Below, piece after piece: positions 54,135 through 64,000 of a DNA stretch of 64,000 nt; within the stretch, counting starts at the first letter, position 1; every line of letters begins with the position of its first letter. Made by a program: the position numbers and the translations under genes. Origin of the DNA: Candidatus Symbiopectobacterium endolongispinus. GTDB taxonomy: Bacteria; Pseudomonadota; Gammaproteobacteria; Enterobacterales; Enterobacteriaceae. The notes under the pieces are model-generated. The model saw nothing but the letters and a program-made list of their open reading frames with translations, was not told the origin of the DNA and searched no databases. The stretch covers positions 682,001 to 746,000 of the forward strand of contig NZ_JAFJYB010000001.1 of NCBI RefSeq assembly GCF_018777385.1. The letters run 5' to 3'.

Positions 54135-54666
54135 ACTGATTCCCTATCGCTATCGCTTATTTATACGAAGTTTTTATTGTCACCCCACCTGATAACTCGA
54201 TTGCCCGGCAATGCTTGCGCAACGTTCTGTTATCAACAATCACAAGGCAATGACATATAACCTACTGAAAATGTGATCGATAATCCATATATAAAATCAC
54301 TTTCCTGCAAATGCTTAGCAAACTTCGGCGAATAACTCGAATTCAGGAGAAAAGCCGCCGCTATCTACCTAGTTTTTATCATTATCTTCCAAAACGTATT
54401 TAGCGGTAATTCACAAAACTCGCTTGTTACAAGGTTGTTATTACTGACAATCCTTATAAATCTCACTTATCGCACGCAAATTATCATTAATGGGTATTAT
54501 TCCCTTTTTTGTGCCGCGAATACTTCACCCCCTGACGATACGCTGCCGCCAGACAAAATGCTGAGGCGAACGCGCTGATTACGTGCCGTAATCGGCACCA
54601 CGTTGTGTCATCAGGTGATGACGTTTTTTGTCGCAACCTTCCATACGTCAGGCGAAAGGATTTTTT
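54135..54666. other. pntA–ydgH intergenic region
   Basis: 532 bases between divergent genes; expected to hold both promoters. AT-rich in its middle (54220-54500). I saw no gene or clear consensus promoter. Confidence 0.45.
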
Positions 54667-55615
54667 ATGAAGCTGAAGACCTGCGTTATCGCGTCTACCC
54701 TCCTCTCTCTCGGTTTTTTCTGCCCACGCGGCACAGTAATTGACACCCGAGCAGGATGCTGCGGTAAAACCGTTCAATCGAATTTCTTTTAGTGGCCGTT
54801 TTGACGCCATTTTTGACGCGGTGGCTGAAGCGTCAAAACGTGCCGACAAAGCCGGAGCTGATGCGTTTTACATTCAGGCGATCAACGAACAAAACCGAGG
54901 CAACAGTCAGACGGTTTATGTCGACCTGTACCATAAAGAGGCACCGAAAGCGGATGCTACCCCGGTACAGCGCACCTTTGATGGCATTCGCGAACTGCCA
55001 CAATATGATGCTTACCATCTGGAGACGTTTGATACCGTATCGGTCAGCGGGTATTTCTCTACCCAGCCTGACATCAATGCTGCCATCGCCAAAGCCGCTA
55101 AAGAAAAGAATGCCGCCTCCTTCTTTATCGTGCGCCAGGTCGATATCAACAGCACTGGCACTAACCAGAAAATCACCGCTTATGTCTATAAAGCCGATGC
55201 GCCGAAACGTGTGGTGCAGAGCACTGATGTGATCCCCGCTGACTCTGACGCGGGCCGCGCAGCCCTAGCCGCAGGTGGTGAAGCGGCGGCTAAAGTGGAA
55301 ATCCCCGGCGTTGCCATGCCTGGCAGCCCGAGCCGTAACGTGGGTAATTTCCACGAAACGCAGACATCTAAAGGTGGGCGCTATACGGTGAATTTGGCCG
55401 ATGGCAAAAGTATTCAGGAATTAAACAAGGCCACCGCAGCACAGATGACCCCCTTCGACTCCATCACCTTCCGTGGCAACTTCAACGGAACGACAGATGT
55501 GTCAGAAGCCGTGGCAAAACGTGCCGCCGACAAGGGTGCCAAGTACTACCACATTACCAAGCAGTGGTTTAACAAAGGCAGCAATATGACCATCAGCGCG
55601 GATCTGTATAAATAA
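54667..55615 (+). pseudogene. ydgH: YdgH (three DUF1471 domains), two lesions in the signal region
   Basis: Periplasmic DUF1471 protein. ATG 54667 after AAAGGA. The signal peptide KLKTCVIASTLLSLGF meets a T6 run (54714-54719); with T5 it would continue SAHAAQ. A TAA follows that Gln, where Glu is expected before LTPEQDAAVKPF. The mature region is whole: three DUF1471 repeats (FNRISFSGRFDAIFDAV…, FDTVSVSGYFSTQPDINAAI…, FDSITFRGNFNGTTDVSEAV…), each ending in a TVYVDLYHK/KITAYVYK/TISADLYK strand. Repaired length is 315 against 314. It cannot be secreted normally now. Confidence 0.88.
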
Positions 55616-55676
55616 CCGCGTGTTGTAATTTTTTACTGAAGTGCAGATTCACATCCCAAAAGTCACTTTACCCCTC

Positions 55677-55758
55677 GTCATCCCCGGCGAAAGCCGGGGA
55701 GCTCTATGAGAATAAATGCATTTCTTCTGCACTAAATTCCCGCTTTCGCGGAAATGAC
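55677..55758. repeat. MITE-like palindromic element
   Basis: 82 bases with imperfect terminal inverted repeats (GTCATCCCCGGCGAAAGCC at the left; GTCATTTCCGCGAAAGCGGG read from the right). This resembles the widespread GTCATTCCCGCGAAAGCGGG interspersed repeats of many bacteria. Each arm is itself a small hairpin. It lies between convergent ydgH and kdsA. Confidence 0.75.
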
Positions 55759-55807
55759 TATGGTAGGCGAGAATCGGCTTTTAGAGCGGATAATTAAACG
55801 CGAATAA

Positions 55808-56671
<864 letters not shown>

Positions 56672-56702
56672 TTATCGGAGTGATTAACATTAAAAAAATG
56701 CG

Positions 56703-57512
56703 TTAGTGCAATACAATATGTTTTTGCTCTATCGAGTGAATTTGCACTTTGATCATTTCACTGACCGGATCTTCAGGGCACTGTTCCACGAAGTAGCTTA
56801 AATCAGACACCGCGATATGGTCGCAGTCCAACTGTGCATAGATCAAGCCGCGATCGCGAATTCCATAAGGGTCTTCCGGATCGAATTGCAGCACGGCTTC
56901 ACTGGCCCGCAACGCAAGTTCCATCTGCTTCTCTTCCATCAGCGCCACTTTTAACGTATCAAGCAATTTGCGTACAATCAGCAAGTTTTCCGCTTCGTCC
57001 AGATCTTCATCCATCAGTTGCGTAGACGGGCCAATGTTACCTTTAAGCCACACATCCAGCACATGTTCGCTCAGAGTATCGCCATTGAGCGGATTGATGA
57101 GCCACATCTCGTTATCCATACAGTCCGCGCGCAGGATCAACTGTGTCGGGAAAATCACCGGCATCATGGGGAGATCCAAGGCGTGAGCGATATGCAGGAA
57201 CACAATTCCCAGCGATACTGGCATTCCCTGAAGGGATTCCAGCACCTTATCTAGCCACAGCGCATCGGATAAACGGTAAACACCACTGGCACCGCCAAAT
57301 CCCCAGGTGTGGTAAAAAAGCATCAACAACATATCCAGTTGTTGATCCTGATCCAGATCGCGGGGAATGGCTTTACGCGCTTCATCAACCAACTGTTGCA
57401 GTTTCTTGCGTACATTCAGGGCGGAGAAGTCACCTCGCACTCTCTGTGAAACTAAAATAACCCCTTCACTTAACGGCGACTGATTGAATTCAAAATCCGC
57501 AATAGAACTCAT
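56703..57512 (-). CDS. sirB1: SirB1 (YchA), transglutaminase-like/TPR protein
   Basis: 269 residues, matching E. coli YchA in length and context between sirB2 and kdsA. The N-terminal SirB1 region (FFYHTWGFGGASGVYRL-like, LGIVFLHIAHALDLPMMPV) and C-terminal helical repeats (RASEAVLQFDPEDPYGIRDRGL) are whole. Exact function unknown. Intact; start ATG 57512 lies 2 bases from the sirB2 stop. Confidence 0.93.
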   Translation of the reverse strand: MSSIADFEFNQSPLSEGVILVSQRVRGDFSALNVRKKLQQLVDEARKAIPRDLDQDQQLDMLLMLFYHTWGFGGASGVYRLSDALWLDKVLESLQGMPVSLGIVFLHIAHALDLPMMPVIFPTQLILRADCMDNEMWLINPLNGDTLSEHVLDVWLKGNIGPSTQLMDEDLDEAENLLIVRKLLDTLKVALMEEKQMELALRASEAVLQFDPEDPYGIRDRGLIYAQLDCDHIAVSDLSYFVEQCPEDPVSEMIKVQIHSIEQKHIVLH

Positions 57513-57514
57513 AG

Positions 57515-57906
57515 TTATTCCATCAGAAATGCGAGTTTAGTGATTGCTGCCTGTGCAATCAGAAAGAAACACACCAAGGCAAGGATAAACGCTACCCAAC
57601 GCAGACTCAGGCTGCGTTGGCATCGACCCAGCGCGATGTGTCCCAGTAAAATGTAAATGATAACGCCAAACAGATTCGCCGTCAGCCAGCTTTCTTACAC
57701 AGGAAAGGATAAAAGCGATTTATAACGATCAGTGCAATACCGCTCGCTAACAGTAGCGTATCGTTAATGTGCGGCACTACCCTGACCCAGCGCTGTTGCA
57801 ACGCGGGAGAGTGGCGGCACAGCCAATAAAAACGTGTCACAAACAGACCAATCGTTACAACAGCAGTAAGCACGTGCACCGTGAGAACAACGGCGTGGTA
57901 CGACAT
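57515..57906 (-). pseudogene. sirB2: SirB2 membrane protein, 1-nt frameshift
   Basis: Small four-span membrane protein of unknown function. Start ATG 57906 (SYHAVVLTVHVLTAVVTIGLFVTRFYW). RWVRVVPHINDTLLLASGIALIVINRFYPF is clean, then one base is missing: the frame ends at KKAG while WLTANLFGVIIYILLGHIALG continues one frame over to TAA 57515. Repaired length is 130 residues, as in E. coli. Its start overlaps the prmC stop. Confidence 0.88.
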
Positions 57907-58757
57907 CAGGCACCTCCCTCTGCCGCCGGCCACTGCCCCAGCGTCACCCGCTCGTTACCACCATAATCGCGGCAGGTGGCAACCTGCTCAAAACCGCGCT
58001 GTTGCAGCAACTGCCGCACTGGTTCACCTTGCTGCCAACCGTGCTCTAACAGTAACCAGCCCGCATTTTTCAAATGTTGCGGAGCCTGTTGGATAATCCA
58101 GCGCAAATCAGCCAGTCCGCCTTCGGCGGCCACCAGTGCGCTGAGCGGTTCAAAGCGCACATCCCCTTCACGCAGGTGGATATCTTCGGCATCGATATAA
58201 GGCGGGTTGCTGACAATCACGGAAAAACGCGTGGGCGCGACCGGTTCAAACCAATTACCATGCAGAAATTGCACATTGGACAATTGCAATGTCGCCGCAT
58301 TGCGTTGTGCCAATGTCACCGCGTCCGGCTGAACGTCAACCCCGGTCACGGTGCAATCCGGGCGTTCGCTCGCCAAAGCCAGCGCGATCGCCCCGGTTCC
58401 AGTGCCCAAATCCAGCACCGTCGGAGCACTGAACTGCGCCATGCACTGCAACGCTTGTTCCACCAGACACTCAGTGTCTGGACGTGGAATCAGTGTTGCC
58501 GGGGAGACAGCCAGTGGCAGAGACCAAAATTCACGTGCGCCCGTCAAATAAGCCACTGGCTCACCATTGATGCGACGGGCCAGCAGCGCCGACAGGCGCT
58601 GAAGCTGCGCGTCATCAAGCAAGGTTTCGCCAAACGCCAGCAAAAACGTGCGCCCTTTGCCCGTAACGTGTTCCAGCAGAATTTCTGCGTCACGCTTCGG
58701 GCTTTCATTGCGGGTCAGCTGCTGTAGCGCCGTTGCCACCCAGGTGCGGTAATCCAT
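57906..58757 (-). CDS. prmC: Release factor glutamine methyltransferase
   Basis: 283 residues. Methylates the Gln of the GGQ motif in release factors. SAM site VLDLGTGTGAIALALASERP and catalytic SNPPYIDAEDIHL are present; N-terminal helical domain intact. Its start overlaps the prfA stop at 58757, so the methyltransferase and its substrate are made together. Confidence 0.96.
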   Translation of the reverse strand: MDYRTWVATALQQLTRNESPKRDAEILLEHVTGKGRTFLLAFGETLLDDAQLQRLSALLARRINGEPVAYLTGAREFWSLPLAVSPATLIPRPDTECLVEQALQCMAQFSAPTVLDLGTGTGAIALALASERPDCTVTGVDVQPDAVTLAQRNAATLQLSNVQFLHGNWFEPVAPTRFSVIVSNPPYIDAEDIHLREGDVRFEPLSALVAAEGGLADLRWIIQQAPQHLKNAGWLLLEHGWQQGEPVRQLLQQRGFEQVATCRDYGGNERVTLGQWPAAEGGA

Positions 58758-59839
58758 TATTCCTGCTCAGACAGCGCAGCCAACTGATCGGCCTGATACT
58801 CTTGCACCACGGGTTGGATCAGCATATCCATCTTGCCTTCCATCGCTTCATCCAGTCGGTAAAGCGTCAGGTTAATGCGGTGATCGGTCACGCGCCCCTG
58901 CGGGAAGTTATACGTGCGGATACGATCGGAACGGTCGCCGCTGCCCAACAGGTTACGACGCGTCGATGCTTCTTCCTGGTGACGTTTTTGCACTTCTGCT
59001 GCGCGTATACGCGCAACCAGCACCGACATGGCCTTCGCCTTGTTTTTGTGTTGGGAACGCTCATCCTGACATTCGACAACAATCAAGGTCGGTAAGTGGG
59101 TGATACGAATGGCTGAGTCGGTGGTGTTAACGTGCTGACCACCGGCACCGGAAGAACGGAAGGTATCAATACGCAAATCTGCCGGATTGATATCGGGGGT
59201 TTCCGCTTCGGGCACCTCGGGCATTACCGCGACCGTACAGGCTGAGGTGTGAATACGCCCCTGCGATTCTGTGGCAGGCACGCGCTGCACGCGGTGGCCG
59301 CCCGACTCAAATTTCAACCGTCCATAAACACCATCACCACTCACTTTGGCGATCACCTCTTTATAGCCACCATGCTCACCGTCGCTGGCACTCATGATTT
59401 CCACTCGCCAGCGGCGCGATTCAGCATAACGGCTGTACATGCGAAACAAATCGCCCGCAAACAGTGCGGCCTCATCACCGCCGGTGCCTGCACGCACTTC
59501 AAGGAAGCAACCGCGCTCATCGTCCGGATCTTTCGGCAATAACAGCACCTGAAGCTGCTGTTCCAGCGCCTCGCCGTCAATCTTCAGTTGTTTTAATTCT
59601 TCTTGCGCCATATCGCGCATTTCCGCATCGTCCAGCATCAATTCTGCGGTTTCACTGTCTTCTTGCACCTGCTGCCAGCGTTGAAAACAGTGCGTGATGT
59701 CCGCCAACTGGGCATATTCGCGAGATAACGCCCGAAAGAGCTCCATATCGGAGATAACGCTCGGCTCACCCAGCAGGGCTTGTACTTCCTCGTGACGTTC
59801 TTGTAACGCTTCCAGTTTGGCAACAATAGAAGGCTTCAT
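58757..59839 (-). CDS. prfA: Peptide chain release factor 1
   Basis: 360 residues, as in E. coli. Reads UAA and UAG. The GGQ tip ([18 protein letters not shown]) and the PxT-region domain are present; [30 protein letters not shown] is typical. Intact. Confidence 0.97.
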   Translation of the reverse strand: MKPSIVAKLEALQERHEEVQALLGEPSVISDMELFRALSREYAQLADITHCFQRWQQVQEDSETAELMLDDAEMRDMAQEELKQLKIDGEALEQQLQVLLLPKDPDDERGCFLEVRAGTGGDEAALFAGDLFRMYSRYAESRRWRVEIMSASDGEHGGYKEVIAKVSGDGVYGRLKFESGGHRVQRVPATESQGRIHTSACTVAVMPEVPEAETPDINPADLRIDTFRSSGAGGQHVNTTDSAIRITHLPTLIVVECQDERSQHKNKAKAMSVLVARIRAAEVQKRHQEEASTRRNLLGSGDRSDRIRTYNFPQGRVTDHRINLTLYRLDEAMEGKMDMLIQPVVQEYQADQLAALSEQE

Positions 59840-59879
59840 GCGTGCGGTTAATTCCTGTCAACTAAGAATGGATGGGGTG

Positions 59880-61136
59880 CTAGTCCAGCCCGAGGCTGTC
59901 GCGTAAAATATGTAATCGGTTCAGATCGCCATCGAGGGCAGCCTGCTGCAACGCGGCGGTAGGCGCATGAATGAGGCGGTTAGTGAGACGCGAGGTTAAC
60001 GCGCCCAGCACCGCTTCAACGTCATTGCCTTGCTGAATGGCTGCAAGCGCTTTCGCCGTCATTTCCGCGCGAACCGCATCTGACTGTGAACGGTATTCTC
60101 GAATGGTTTCCACCACAGATTGCGCACGCAACCAGGCCATAAAATCGGCAGATTCTTGCTGCACGATGGATTCAGCCTGCACAGCTGCGGCCTGACGTTG
60201 CGCCATGTTATGCTGAATGATAGCATGTAAATCGTCCACGCTATACAGATAAACGTTGGGTAACTTACCCACTTCGGGCTCGATATCGCGCGGCACGGCG
60301 ATATCCACCATCAGCATTGGCTGGTTACGTCGCGCTTTCAGCGTCCTTTCCATCATTCCTTTTCCAATAATCGGCAGCGTACTCGCGGTGGAACTGATGA
60401 ATATATCGGCCTGCGCCAGATAGTCGTTCAGCTCGCCCAGCGTGATCACTTCAGCGCCCACTTCAGCGGCAAGGACTTGCGCGCGTTCGCGGGTGCGATT
60501 AGCAATCACCATGCGCTTCACCTGATGTTCGCGTAAATGGCGCGCCACCAGTTCAATAGTTTCTCCCGCACCAACCAGCAGCACGGTAACACCCACCAGT
60601 GACTCAAAAATCTGCCGCGCCAACGCACAGGCAGCAAACGCCACCGACACCGCACTGGCGCCGATATCCGTCTCCGTGCGCACCCGTTTTGCCACCGAGA
60701 ACGAACGCTGGAACAAGCGTTCCAGCTCGCTGGAGAGTGAGTGACCGCGTTGGGATTCGGCAAAGGCTTTTTTAACCTGCCCAAGAATTTGCGGCTCGCC
60801 CAGCACCAACGAATCCAATCCGCTGGCAACACGCATCAGGTGGTTAACCGCCGCATTATCCTGATGCCAGTAGAGGCTGTTTTTCAGTTCATCAGGGTTC
60901 AGATGGTGGAACTGGCACAGCCAGTCGACCACCTGTTCGCGCTGGTTCTCCCGCTCATCGACACTGAGATACAGCTCAGTACGATTGCAGGTAGACAGCA
61001 CAACCCCACCCTGCACCAACGGCTGCGCAAGCAGGCTGTGCAAAGCATCGCCCAGTACATCAGGGGAAAACGCGATACGTTCCCTGAGTGATACTGGAGC
61101 GGTTTTGTGGTTGATGCCAAGCGCAAGCAGGGTCAT
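59880..61136 (-). CDS. hemA: Glutamyl-tRNA reductase
   Basis: 418 residues, as in E. coli. First step of haem synthesis: glutamyl-tRNA to glutamate-1-semialdehyde. N-terminus [21 protein letters not shown], catalytic Cys in [18 protein letters not shown]-binding [17 protein letters not shown], and the C-terminal dimer helix. Intact. Divergent from lolB, 41 bases before prfA. Confidence 0.97.
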   Translation of the reverse strand: MTLLALGINHKTAPVSLRERIAFSPDVLGDALHSLLAQPLVQGGVVLSTCNRTELYLSVDERENQREQVVDWLCQFHHLNPDELKNSLYWHQDNAAVNHLMRVASGLDSLVLGEPQILGQVKKAFAESQRGHSLSSELERLFQRSFSVAKRVRTETDIGASAVSVAFAACALARQIFESLVGVTVLLVGAGETIELVARHLREHQVKRMVIANRTRERAQVLAAEVGAEVITLGELNDYLAQADIFISSTASTLPIIGKGMMERTLKARRNQPMLMVDIAVPRDIEPEVGKLPNVYLYSVDDLHAIIQHNMAQRQAAAVQAESIVQQESADFMAWLRAQSVVETIREYRSQSDAVRAEMTAKALAAIQQGNDVEAVLGALTSRLTNRLIHAPTAALQQAALDGDLNRLHILRDSLGLD

Positions 61137-61381
61137 TCTTGAATAAATGCCGTCAAGAGTAATGCCGACATTAGTATGGTCTTAGAGTAGAGGCATTCTA
61201 CTTTATGCTGCGCAGCATGAAAAGCGGCGCGAAGTACCTCTATTGACGTAGTTGATATTGCGTGCCGCATTCCTTTTTCACTGTCATACATTGCCGCTGG
61301 GCATCGCTTGCAACGCATGGCACACTGTATCCATTCGACATGATGATGGGGTTTCTCTACCCTTAATAGGATATATGCAAC

Positions 61382-62005
61382 ATGTTAAGTCACACCGCCC
61401 GCGCCTTACGGCTCCTGCCTTTAGCCAGCTTACTGCTGACTGCCTGTACGTTGACCAAGCCCTCGGGTCCCAACGCAACGTCGGATTTGCCGGCCTGGTT
61501 ACAACATAAGCAGCAGGTGCAACAATTGAGCCAGTATCAGACACGTGGCGCATTTGCCTATCTCTCCGATAGCAAGAAACTTTCGGCCAACTTTTTCTGG
61601 CAAGAGTCTTCCACGCAACGCTACCGTCTGCTGCTGACCAACCCGTTCGGCGGCACAGAACTGGAACTGCGCGCACAGCCCGATGGCATTCAAATCACCG
61701 ATGGGCAAGGTAAACGTTATATCGGCAAAGATGCCGAGTACATGCTGTCCCAACTGACCGGGATGCGTATTCCATTGACCAATCTGCGCCAGTGGATGAT
61801 TGGCCTGCCGGGAGATGCGCAGCAGTTTACGCTGGATGAGCACGCGCGGCTCAGTACGGCAACGCTGGTACAAAACGGCTTGACGTGGGAAGTGAAATAC
61901 CTCGGTTACGATGATAGCGTCACGCCCACCCTACCCAACGCCCTGGAACTGACGCAAGGCGAGCAACGCATCAAGCTGAAAATGAATAACTGGACGGTGC
62001 AATAA
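61382..62005 (+). CDS. lolB: Outer-membrane lipoprotein receptor LolB
   Basis: 207 residues. Accepts lipoproteins from LolA and inserts them in the outer membrane. Signal peptide with lipobox SLLLTAC; mature part includes [23 protein letters not shown] and the exposed-loop region [11 protein letters not shown]. Intact. ispE starts 2 bases after its stop. Confidence 0.95.
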   Translation: MLSHTARALRLLPLASLLLTACTLTKPSGPNATSDLPAWLQHKQQVQQLSQYQTRGAFAYLSDSKKLSANFFWQESSTQRYRLLLTNPFGGTELELRAQPDGIQITDGQGKRYIGKDAEYMLSQLTGMRIPLTNLRQWMIGLPGDAQQFTLDEHARLSTATLVQNGLTWEVKYLGYDDSVTPTLPNALELTQGEQRIKLKMNNWTVQ

Positions 62006-62007
62006 GC

Positions 62008-62879
62008 ATGAGCGATGCGGCACAACTGACACACTGGCCATCTCCGGCCAAACTCAACCTGTTTCTGTATATCACCGGTCAGCGCGCCGACGGGTATCAC
62101 CTGCTGCAAACGCTGTTTCAGTTTCTGGATTATGGCGACACGGTCGACATCCGATTACGCAACGACGGCATTATCCAGCTACTCACCCCGCTGCCCGGCG
62201 TGCCTGACGACACCAATCTGGCCGTACGCGCGGCACGTTTGTTACAGGCCTACAGCCAGGAGCAGGGGCGCACACTGACCTATAACGGTGCTGACATCGC
62301 TATCGATAAATGCCTGCCAATGGGCGGCGGTCTGGGCGGCGGATCTTCCAACGCTGCTACGGTGCTGGTTGCGTTGAATCATCTGTGGCAATGTGGCCTT
62401 GATGAGGACACGCTGGCGCAGTTGGGATTACGACTAGGCGCAGATGTACCAGTGTTTGTACGCGGGCATGCCGCTTTCGCCGAAGGCGTTGGTGAGATAC
62501 TGACACCCGCCTCACCACCGGAAAAATGGTATCTGGTGGTACATCCCGGCGTCACCATTCCGACCCCGCTGGTGTTTAGCGATCCGGACTTACCACGCGA
62601 CACACCGGTACGCACATTAGATGAGCTACAAAAACAGACCTTCGTCAATGATTGTGAATCTACCGTAAGAAAACGTTTTCGCGAGGTTGAACAGCGACTC
62701 TCTTGGCTGCTAGAATACGCACCGGCGCGCCTGACAGGAACGGGAGCTTGTGTGTTTGCCGAATTCGACACCGAATTCGCCGCTCGTCACGTGCTTGACC
62801 AGGCCCCGGAAACGCTGAACGGTTTTGTTGTGCGTAGCGTGAACACCTCGCCGCTGCACTGTGTGCTTTCCGGGCAACG

Positions 62880-62883
<4 letters not shown>
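62008..62883 (+). CDS. ispE: 4-diphosphocytidyl-2-C-methyl-D-erythritol kinase
   Basis: 291 residues; GHMP kinase of the MEP isoprenoid pathway. N-terminus [25 protein letters not shown] loop [22 protein letters not shown]-terminal [11 protein letters not shown]. Intact. Confidence 0.96.
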
Positions 62884-63983
<1,100 letters not shown>

Positions 63984-64000
63984 TCAACAGCGTCCATTTC

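Overview
The window looks like a chromosomal segment from a member of the Enterobacterales. Gene content and order match E. coli in long blocks: trpE/trpL–rnm–yciO–rluB–btuR–yciK–sohB–yciN–topA–cysB; nth–rsxEGDCBA–cnu; ydgA–manA; tus; ogt–fnr–uspE; pntA–ydgH; kdsA–sirB1–sirB2–prmC–prfA–hemA–lolB–ispE–prs. The accessory genes (srfABC, a HisN-like phosphatase, ara genes, an ACR3-like pump) would fit a Pectobacteriaceae-type relative such as Pectobacterium, Dickeya or a symbiont derived from them. That placement is inference. No tRNA, rRNA, CRISPR, prophage or intact insertion sequence was seen.

About half of the recognisable genes are broken, usually by one or two fresh lesions: an in-frame stop, a 1-4 nt indel (often in a homopolymer), or a clean deletion scar. 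The rest of each frame is still readable. Broken genes include rnm, yciO, btuR, yciK, sohB, yciN, rsxA, cnu, araA, araG/araH, araC, tus, yjbD-like, pdxK, tqsA, srfA/B/C, uspE, pntA, ydgH, sirB2 and several enzymes. Housekeeping genes (topA, cysB, nth, manA, kdsA, prmC, prfA, hemA, lolB, ispE, prs, rluB) are whole. This is what is expected of a bacterium recently restricted to a host, early in genome reduction. Some homopolymer indels could instead be assembly errors.

Layout. 1-1.3 kb: 5' end of the trp operon (reverse strand) with TrpR operator, leader peptide and attenuator. 1.4-13.5 kb: yci/topA/cysB block. 13.5-20 kb: nth and the Rsx electron-transfer operon, then cnu. 20-25 kb: degraded arabinose locus. 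25-30 kb: ACR3-like pump, ydgA, manA, tus. 30-40.5 kb: terminus core and assorted genes. 40.7-47.6 kb: srfABC. 47.6-50.2 kb: remnants of a sugar-related pair with a 23-base poly-C tract. 50.5-55.6 kb: ogt, fnr, uspE, pntA, ydgH. 55.8-64 kb: the intact kdsA-to-prs block.

The strongest non-coding signal is chromosome-terminus architecture. A 28-bp dif site identical to the E. coli sequence as I recall it lies at 32334-32361. A TerB-type Tus-binding site sits in the tus promoter at 30012-30035. Three perfect MatP sites (matS) are at 16370, 24692 and 38128. One KOPS motif on each side points toward dif. The window therefore spans the replication terminus, with the fork-trap gene (tus) itself frameshifted.

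The best candidate for a poorly understood biological system is srfABC. SrfA is a single-span, Pro/Ala-rich membrane protein. SrfB carries Hsp70/actin-type nucleotide-binding motifs. SrfC carries a P-loop with GTPase-like G3 and G4 motifs. The three genes form one tight operon, and here all three carry inactivating lesions.
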